DNA from: a virus
Length of the DNA: 28,392 nt
Strand: one strand, 5' to 3'
IMG/VR virus record: IMGVR_UViG_3300028393_001676
Coordinates: 1 to 28,392 of that record
Part shown: piece by piece, positions 22,183 through 28,392 of the stretch
How positions within the stretch are numbered: position 1 is the stretch's first letter
How the letters are laid out: each line of letters starts with the position of its first letter
The notes under the pieces: model-generated
The model's input: the letters and a program-made list of their open reading frames with translations, nothing else
What the model was told of the DNA's origin: nothing
Databases searched by the model: none
Position numbers and translations under genes: made by a program

Positions 22183-25100
22183 TACATTCTCCCTACAGCC
22201 ACTTGGATAACTCCGGCTTCACCGTAGTCTTTGTCTTCTAATGCTTTACCAATCACAGCACCTAATGTAGGACTCAATGCCTTGACAGCGTATCCAGGTG
22301 TTGCACTTGTGGTCAACATGTCGCCTTTCTTAACACGACCTACCACTTTAACAGGTACACGGCCGGCCAGTGCGATACAAACTTTTATACCAGTTTGTTC
22401 ACTGTTCATAATGTAAGCTGGATTGGTAGTTACCACACCAGCTGAACGTGTGTCGTTGATTTGACCAGTTGTGGTTACTTCCTTATCACCACCAAACACC
22501 AACACAGTACCAGCTTCGTATTCTTGGTCACCTTCATAGTATTCAGCCAAGTCAGCGTAAGTGGCTTGTAATTTACTTGCACCAACCAAACTCCAGTTGC
22601 CTTGTATGGTACCGGCTGTCAAGTCACCGCCAGTGGTTAATGTCAATGATTTTAATGTAGCCAGGGTCACGTCCCATACACTCGAAGCCTGTACACTCCA
22701 ATTACCAATAACCTGACCAGTTGCACTACTACCACCTGTTGTAAACAAGGTAGACTTTAGTGTGCCGCTACTGGTATCCAGTGTACCATAAGTTGCAATT
22801 ACAGTATTACTTGCGTTACCACCAGTGGCAGTCATGTAGTCAAAATTACCAGGTGTTGTAAATGTCAGCGTAGTTGAATTTAAAGAAACGGCCTTGTAGC
22901 TACCAATCTTTACAAAACCCACGTCAATTTCTTTGTTAGGCCCGGTCCTTAACAAACTGTTGGTGCCATTACCTCCAGCAGTTGTAGTTCCCACCACGCT
23001 GTAGGTATTGTTGGCAGTACTGATTCCGTCATACGTAACAGTCATTACTCCACTTGCGCTGAAATTGCTGTTAATAATACCACCAGCACTTGTAACAACT
23101 TGGCTTGGAGTTACTGTTGTTGGACTAGCAAAACTGCTACCCAAGTTACCTAAAATAGTACCATTACTGATATGTTGAATCTTAACTAGAGGGATACCTG
23201 TAATGGCACTGGTACTAGTTAAATGCGTTATCCAACCATTGGTACTGGTAAACTGACTACTATCAAAACTAGCCAGGCCCAAATTGGCCTGTGCAATACC
23301 AGATGCAGTTGCTTGTGTAGCAGCCGCGTTCATGGACAATTTGCTTTGCGCAATGGCCGCACTTGCACTGACCTGGCTGTTGACAATTACACCTGCGTTA
23401 ATAGCATGTGTAATTACGCCAGTCACACTGTTGAATGATACTGCCACATCACCAGCGGTTGCTGTTGCATTTCTCCATTTGGTCAGTGTAGCATCATAAA
23501 CTAACAATTGTGCATTGGACAAGGCTGATACCTGCACGTCAGTCAATGTTGACAATTTACTGACTAGTGATAGTCCTGAATCTACATATGATTTATTAGC
23601 ACCGTCGGTTCCTAATTCTGGAGTTCCTACGTTTTTAATAGTGTAACCAGACATGTTAAGGCTACCTTTCATGCCTAATCCACCACCAAGGCTTAGATAA
23701 CCATATCCAATTATATTGGACAATGCCACTGGGCTTCCACCGTGATCCAATCCTAAACGTCTGTCAATGTAACCACGAACAGCACTTTGTACACTTACTG
23801 TATCACTAGCGTTGTTGGTCATACCAGTGTCTGTTGAAAACTCACTAACAACAACACCACGTTTGAATCCTAGACCGTCCAAGTTACTTAGGGCAATACT
23901 TGCACTGAATGTAACTGATCCAGTTCCTTGGTCAACTGTAAAGAAACGTCCAACACGGAAGATACCGTTTTGGTCAGTACTCACATAGAACACACGACCT
24001 ACGCCTTCTTCTACGATCTCTTGACTCTGCTGTGCGCTCTTAGCCGGGTTACCATAGATAACTGTTGGCCAGTTGGTAGTTGTGTAGCTACCAGTGCCAA
24101 TGTATAAGAAATCATGTCCAGTAGCACGACATGTACTGATACGTGTGGTAATTTGTCCGCCTTCTGCTGCCGGATATCCTAAACGTAATGTACTTGCTGT
24201 GCCAGCACTAAACGGTTTTCCTAATCCTAATTGAGTACTACTACCTGTAGTATTTTCACTAGTTACTGAAGTAATAGCAGTAAATTGTCCAAGCACTGTT
24301 ACCGCAGTATTAGTTGCATTGGCAAAACTAATTGTACTGCCAGCACCAATCATGGTAATCAAACTTGAAATACTTCCAACAGTTTGACTATTGTTGATAG
24401 TGTATGTTCCAGCACCACCGTTTACACCTGATACAAATGCTGTAACATACGTACCAGAAGTTAAATTAGTGTTTGCACCAGTTATAATTTGTCCCAATAC
24501 AACGGCGCCGGTAGTTAAGGCAGTTACAGTTAAGGTCGTTCCACTAATATATCCTACAAATGTACTGCTAGTAGTTCCTACCGCAGTAATAGTAGCGTTA
24601 CCATTATATCCACTAGGACTAAATCCACTAACTGTGATATTAGTACTAACTCCAGGACTATTACTTTGTGTGGCAAAACTTAGCGTAACCGTTGTTCCGT
24701 CACTGCTTAGATAAGTTGTTTTTATACCCCATGTTCCAGGATTATAAGGATAACTTAGGGTCATGCCAGTAATAGGCCCTGCATTAACGTTTGCTGAAAT
24801 ACTAGAAGTTTGTAATCCTAATACTGGTGTTAGTGACGGGCTTGAGCTTACTGTTACACTCTTGTTACCGGTATCAATACTAGATATGTAGTACATATTT
24901 CCACTAACAATATTACCTAACACTGTTCCACTGATAGCAGTCCAGCTGCCTGTAGATTGTGTAGTGCTAACTAATGGAGTAAGAGTGCTACTACTGCTGA
25001 CTGTAATCTGTTTGTTTACGCTATCGATGGTTGTGATATAGTATGTACTACCAGAACTTATTCCACCAAAACTTCCACCACCCGAGCCGCTCCATGCTCC

Positions 25101-28100
25101 TGCAGAATTGCTAACGGTCAAGGTGTTAACAAGTGCCGCGTCGGTTGCTACTGTTATTTGATTAGTACCACCATTAATTGTTTTAATATAGTAGGTGCTT
25201 CCGCTAGCAACGCCGCCCAGTGATCCGCCGGCAATACTAGTCCATGAACCAGCGCCATTGGTTACACTTATAGCCCCAGTTCCAAAACTTGAACTTACTG
25301 TAATTTGATTGGTACTAATACTGGCAATATAATATGTACTACCCGAAGTAACTCCGCCAAATATGCTATTAGTTACACTGGTCCATCCACTTGTACCAGC
25401 TGTACCGTTACTAAATGTCACTGTAGGAGTCAACGTTGGACTTGTACTTAAAGTAACTTTCGGACTACTAATAGTTACAACATAATATGTAGTGCCGCTA
25501 GTTAATCCACCAAGCACAGATCCAGCGATGCTTGTCCATCCGCTTGTACCACTATTAGTTTGTGTTAGTGTAGTTACAGGAGAAAGTGTCGGGCTTGTAC
25601 TTAAGGTCACTTGGTTGCTGGCAATGCTGGCAATATAATAAGTAGTTCCAGAAATTACTCCGCCCATTTGGCCGCCTGCTGTTACATTCACAGGACCGCT
25701 GGCATTAGACAATGTAACGTTTGAGCCACCATATGAAGCACTCACAGCCAGTTGAGTGCCGTTGGCTAGTAGTTGTGTAATATAGTAATTGTTTGAACTT
25801 AGTAGTCCGCCAACGTTACTACTTACAGTAAACCATTCGCCGATGGCCATGCCGGCTGTGCTAGACACTGTGATTAAATTATTTGCACCACTGATAGCTG
25901 TACTAGATTGTAGTGTGCTGGCGTTAACTGTAAAACTTGTGCCTGTAGTTGGAGTACCACTTGCACTAGCACTTACTGTATATGAACCGATACCACCAGT
26001 GCCTGTTCCAAATGCAACAATGTATAAACCAGCAGTTACGCTTGTTCCAGTAATAAGCATACCTACACTTAGTGAGCCTGAACTAACGTTTGAGACGTTT
26101 AAGGTAGTTGTGGCAAATGTGCCAGTAAACAATGCCTGATTAGCGGCAGTAATATACACACCACTAGTGCTAGTTAAGGCACCACCAGTCAATACCATGC
26201 CTACCGCAAATGTACCTGTTACAGTACCAGTTGGAGTAAACACTGTGCCAGCTGACGGGACAGCCGCGCCGTTACCAATAATACCAGTTGTTGTGCTGGC
26301 AGTAGCAGTAAATGTTGTACTTAATGTTGTTGCTTGACTTGTTGCTGTGAATATAATACTCTGACCCACAGTTAAACCACTAGTGCTACTTAACGTAGCT
26401 AAATTTCCACTGGCACTGGTAGCAGTCAATGTAGCTGTATTAGTGGTTACTACTGTAGGAATAAAACTAGAGCCAACTGATAAACCTGCTGTGCCGCTTA
26501 GGGTAACTGAATTATCCGCACTTGCTGTAGATACAACAGTTGGTGTTTGTGTCACAGAAGTAAACACAATTGGCTGATTGACCACTAGCCCAGAAGTTGA
26601 ACTTAGTGTTAACAGTCCCCCAGAATTAGTTGTAGCAGTTAATGTCGGAGTTTGTGTTACTTGAGTAAACACAATTGGTTCACCTACTACTAAACCTGAT
26701 ACAGTGCTTAATGTTAATAAGTTTCCAGTAGCAGTGGTTGCTGTTAGTAAATCACTTTGCGTAACAGCAGTGAACACAATACTACGTCCGACAGTCAAGC
26801 CAGTAGTTGAACTTAATGTTAACAACCCCCCGCTGGCACTGGTAGCAGTTAATGTTGTGTTCTGAACATTATTAGCAGTAAACTGAATTGGCATTCCAAC
26901 AGTTAATCCTGAAACGCTAGCCAGTGTTGTTCCATTAGTAGTGCCGCTAGTTGCGCTAGCCGTAGTAGAATAAATTCCAGTAATTTGTGCGTAACCATTG
27001 TATAATGGATTGCTATTGTTGCTTACGCGGTAATATGTACCAGCCGCAGGAATATTTGTTAGTGTAAGATTTACACTGGCCAGATACGGACCACTACCTG
27101 ATAAACTATTAAATCCGCTAACTGCTGTAGTAGTACCGCCAGTAAAACTTCCAGGATCAGTGGGATACGCTAGTGTAACTTGTGTAGATATAATACCTGC
27201 ATTAATAACGCTGTTAGTAGTAGGATTACTAGACAATACTGGGGTTAATTCACCGTTACCATAACTAAGTGTAATAGTTGGATTGCTAGTATAACCATAT
27301 CCAGGACTTACCACAGTTACAGAAGCAATAGCACCGTTAGCAACAGTACATGTTGCAATAGCTTGATTAATTGCTCCGCCGCCTGTAATTGTAATAGTAG
27401 GAGCAACTCCGCTGCCATACGATGTTCCGCCACTGGTAATGCTGATTCCACTTAAGGTAGATACCAATGTACTTGTTACAAACGATCCAGCTGGTAACCA
27501 GCATGCCGGGCTAACAATAAATGTGTTGGTATTAGAATTAATACTTTGTATAGTTGTACTTGGCTGGAAAACAGCACCAGTGTTGAGAGAGAACGTTAAT
27601 CCACCAGGAGTACCGCTGGTTACAGTAAGCGCACCGCCTTGAGCAGTTGTTAAAGTAAAACTGGTATTGTTAGAAGTTGCACTAACAGTATAAGTGTTAC
27701 CTGAAATATAACTGGCCCATGTGATTCCAGTTAGAGTACCAGTAACAGTTATAGACATGCCTACCACTAATGCAGTCTGTGCAGACACTACCGACGAAGT
27801 ACATGTGAATGCTCCACCGCCTGCACTTACAACATTGCTTAAAGTTAATGCAGTGCCAGTAACAACCATGCCTACGCTTAGACCTGTTACACTAGCAACA
27901 CTAATTTGAGTTTGATTTTTAACCGTTAAAATTTGATATGTACCGTTGTAACTAGTATTGCTTTGTCCAGACACGGTCATATAACTGTCTACAACTGGTA
28001 ATGTAGTTCTAAATGGTACATCAAAAGTTACCGCAGTATAAGTAGTACCCGTTGGTCCACTGGCCTTACTTACATAGGTCATGGCATTCAACGCAGTACC

Positions 28101-28392
28101 ATCGGCACTGTTGTTATAAACGCTGTTAGGATCTAGAGTTAAATAACCGTTGGCAGCAACACCAAATGTTATAGTACCACTAGGAGTACCTGTTGCTGGC
28201 GCACTTAATACAACTGTTGCTGTAACTGAAGTGGTTCCTGAAAGTGTTACACTACTAACAGTTTGTGTTCCATCAAATCCAGTTCCCGTTACAATTTGTC
28301 CAGCACTAATATTTCCACTAACATTGATAACAACTAATGTATACACATTGCCTACAGCGGTATAGGTTGGGGATAAACCAGTAGCAATAAAT
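22182..28392 (-). CDS. Giant repetitive tail-fibre/virion structural protein (5' end outside window)
   Basis: The frame is open to the right edge: codons upstream of a GTG at 28346 continue as [14 protein letters not shown] without a stop, so the true start lies outside and at least 2069 residues are visible. The body is Ser/Thr/Gly/Val-rich with two tandem repeat arrays (see repeats). It is followed by a conserved module ([39 protein letters not shown]), then [13 protein letters not shown] with ANKSYVD typical of fibres, and a C-terminal domain ([37 protein letters not shown], ending VAVGRM) that recurs at the ends of aquatic phage fibre proteins. A role in host recognition is inferred. It is translationally coupled to the next gene. 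Confidence 0.82.
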   Translation of the reverse strand, partial: FIATGLSPTYTAVGNVYTLVVINVSGNISAGQIVTGTGFDGTQTVSSVTLSGTTSVTATVVLSAPATGTPSGTITFGVAANGYLTLDPNSVYNNSADGTALNAMTYVSKASGPTGTTYTAVTFDVPFRTTLPVVDSYMTVSGQSNTSYNGTYQILTVKNQTQISVASVTGLSVGMVVTGTALTLSNVVSAGGGAFTCTSSVVSAQTALVVGMSITVTGTLTGITWASYISGNTYTVSATSNNTSFTLTTAQGGALTVTSGTPGGLTFSLNTGAVFQPSTTIQSINSNTNTFIVSPACWLPAGSFVTSTLVSTLSGISITSGGTSYGSGVAPTITITGGGAINQAIATCTVANGAIASVTVVSPGYGYTSNPTITLSYGNGELTPVLSSNPTTNSVINAGIISTQVTLAYPTDPGSFTGGTTTAVSGFNSLSGSGPYLASVNLTLTNIPAAGTYYRVSNNSNPLYNGYAQITGIYSTTASATSGTTNGTTLASVSGLTVGMPIQFTANNVQNTTLTATSASGGLLTLSSTTGLTVGRSIVFTAVTQSDLLTATTATGNLLTLSTVSGLVVGEPIVFTQVTQTPTLTATTNSGGLLTLSSTSGLVVNQPIVFTSVTQTPTVVSTASADNSVTLSGTAGLSVGSSFIPTVVTTNTATLTATSASGNLATLSSTSGLTVGQSIIFTATSQATTLSTTFTATASTTTGIIGNGAAVPSAGTVFTPTGTVTGTFAVGMVLTGGALTSTSGVYITAANQALFTGTFATTTLNVSNVSSGSLSVGMLITGTSVTAGLYIVAFGTGTGGIGSYTVSASASGTPTTGTSFTVNASTLQSSTAISGANNLITVSSTAGMAIGEWFTVSSNVGGLLSSNNYYITQLLANGTQLAVSASYGGSNVTLSNASGPVNVTAGGQMGGVISGTTYYIASIASNQVTLSTSPTLSPVTTLTQTNSGTSGWTSIAGSVLGGLTSGTTYYVVTISSPKVTLSTSPTLTPTVTFSNGTAGTSGWTSVTNSIFGGVTSGSTYYIASISTNQITVSSSFGTGAISVTNGAGSWTSIAGGSLGGVASGSTYYIKTINGGTNQITVATDAALVNTLTVSNSAGAWSGSGGGSFGGISSGSTYYITTIDSVNKQITVSSSSTLTPLVSTTQSTGSWTAISGTVLGNIVSGNMYYISSIDTGNKSVTVSSSPSLTPVLGLQTSSISANVNAGPITGMTLSYPYNPGTWGIKTTYLSSDGTTVTLSFATQSNSPGVSTNITVSGFSPSGYNGNATITAVGTTSSTFVGYISGTTLTVTALTTGAVVLGQIITGANTNLTSGTYVTAFVSGVNGGAGTYTINNSQTVGSISSLITMIGAGSTISFANATNTAVTVLGQFTAITSVTSENTTGSSTQLGLGKPFSAGTASTLRLGYPAAEGGQITTRISTCRATGHDFLYIGTGSYTTTNWPTVIYGNPAKSAQQSQEIVEEGVGRVFYVSTDQNGIFRVGRFFTVDQGTGSVTFSASIALSNLDGLGFKRGVVVSEFSTDTGMTNNASDTVSVQSAVRGYIDRRLGLDHGGSPVALSNIIGYGYLSLGGGLGMKGSLNMSGYTIKNVGTPELGTDGANKSYVDSGLSLVSKLSTLTDVQVSALSNAQLLVYDATLTKWRNATATAGDVAVSFNSVTGVITHAINAGVIVNSQVSASAAIAQSKLSMNAAATQATASGIAQANLGLASFDSSQFTSTNGWITHLTSTSAITGIPLVKIQHISNGTILGNLGSSFASPTTVTPSQVVTSAGGIINSNFSASGVMTVTYDGISTANNTYSVVGTTTAGGNGTNSLLRTGPNKEIDVGFVKIGSYKAVSLNSTTLTFTTPGNFDYMTATGGNASNTVIATYGTLDTSSGTLKSTLFTTGGSSATGQVIGNWSVQASSVWDVTLATLKSLTLTTGGDLTAGTIQGNWSLVGASKLQATYADLAEYYEGDQEYEAGTVLVFGGDKEVTTTGQINDTRSAGVVTTNPAYIMNSEQTGIKVCIALAGRVPVKVVGRVKKGDMLTTSATPGYAVKALSPTLGAVIGKALEDKDYGEAGVIQVAVGRM
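24820..25815 (-). repeat. Array of about seven ~48-residue repeats (SGxTYYIxxIxxxxxTVS)
   Basis: In the giant fibre gene, successive units share FGGxxSGSTYYIxxI...NQITVSSS, a Pro/Val/Thr stretch and GxxGWTSIxG. Units are spaced by about 140-155 bases and are diverged at DNA level (different synonymous codons), so the array is old rather than a recent slippage expansion. Probably repeated beta domains of the fibre shaft. Confidence 0.8.
26325..26960 (-). repeat. Array of about six 35-residue repeats (105-bp period)
   Basis: Units read [20 protein letters not shown] then TVGxxIVFTxVTQ-x. Spacing is exactly 105 bases between equivalent TAAACACAATTGG-type positions (26561, 26666, 26771). Three central units are closer in DNA than the outer ones. 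A likely shaft-extending element; unit number could vary among related phages. Confidence 0.85.

Noticed and set aside
24820-26960. Possible CRISPR array or non-coding satellite
   Set aside because: Repeats keep the reading frame (105-bp period = 35 codons), vary at synonymous positions and have no unique spacers.
28344-28346. GTG as the start of the giant fibre gene
   Set aside because: The frame stays open to the right edge with similar composition, so this GTG is internal and the gene is truncated by the window.
1-28392. tRNA genes, insertion sequences, integrase or attachment sites
   Set aside because: I looked in the few intergenic gaps (the longest about 160 bases at 11056-11216) and saw no cloverleaf, transposase or direct-repeat boundary.

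Overview
The window looks like part of a T4-like (contractile-tailed) bacteriophage genome, probably infecting an aquatic Gram-negative bacterium. The clues are a gp44-type clamp-loader ATPase, a GroES/gp31-like co-chaperonin, PhoH, phage peptide deformylase, a two-component spanin, and large fibre or virion proteins of the kind found in marine and freshwater T4-like phages. Gram-negative is inferred from the spanin pair. GC looks close to 40% by eye. No terminase, portal or major capsid gene lies in the window, so the taxonomic call is an inference. All genes are on the minus strand except phoH. They are tightly packed, with many ATGA, GTGA or TAATG overlaps.

Layout from left to right (transcription runs mostly right to left). 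1-3908: a truncated small phage protein, an HxGH nucleotidyltransferase fused to a paralogue of that protein, a KWDG (ligase-like) protein, and two unknown genes. 3889-7494: clpA, def and dnaJ/cbpA form a protein quality-control operon under a perfect-consensus sigma70 promoter (TTGACA-N17-TATAAT) embedded in a terminator hairpin. 7564-9726: lysis cassette (GH19 endolysin, i-spanin, o-spanin, holin, small secreted cationic protein). 9728-11055: two conserved phage proteins of unknown role. 11217-11936: phoH on the plus strand, divergent from its left neighbour and convergent with gp44, with a shared bidirectional terminator. 11989-15088: gp44, a MazG/PRA-PH-like pyrophosphohydrolase, a GroES-like protein, a stand-alone fragment of a DNA polymerase III alpha-like palm, and small unknowns. 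15088-28392: a virion or tail-fibre block of five proteins, the last running off the right edge.

The most striking item is the 1398-residue virion-type protein at 16200-20396. Its N-terminal third is a nearly intact animal-type haem peroxidase (peroxidase-cyclooxygenase superfamily) with distal His, catalytic Arg, Ca2+ loop and proximal His all visible. It is joined to Ig-like (He_PIG-like) repeats and a phage structural C-terminus. A phage particle carrying a haem peroxidase would be unusual.

How the genes may work together: the chaperone/protease operon has a host-type promoter and could act early by remodelling host proteostasis through host ClpP and DnaK. The virion, lysis and other late genes are preceded by a recurring RNTAAATA element resembling the T4 late promoter (TATAAATA). 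This suggests two transcription classes.
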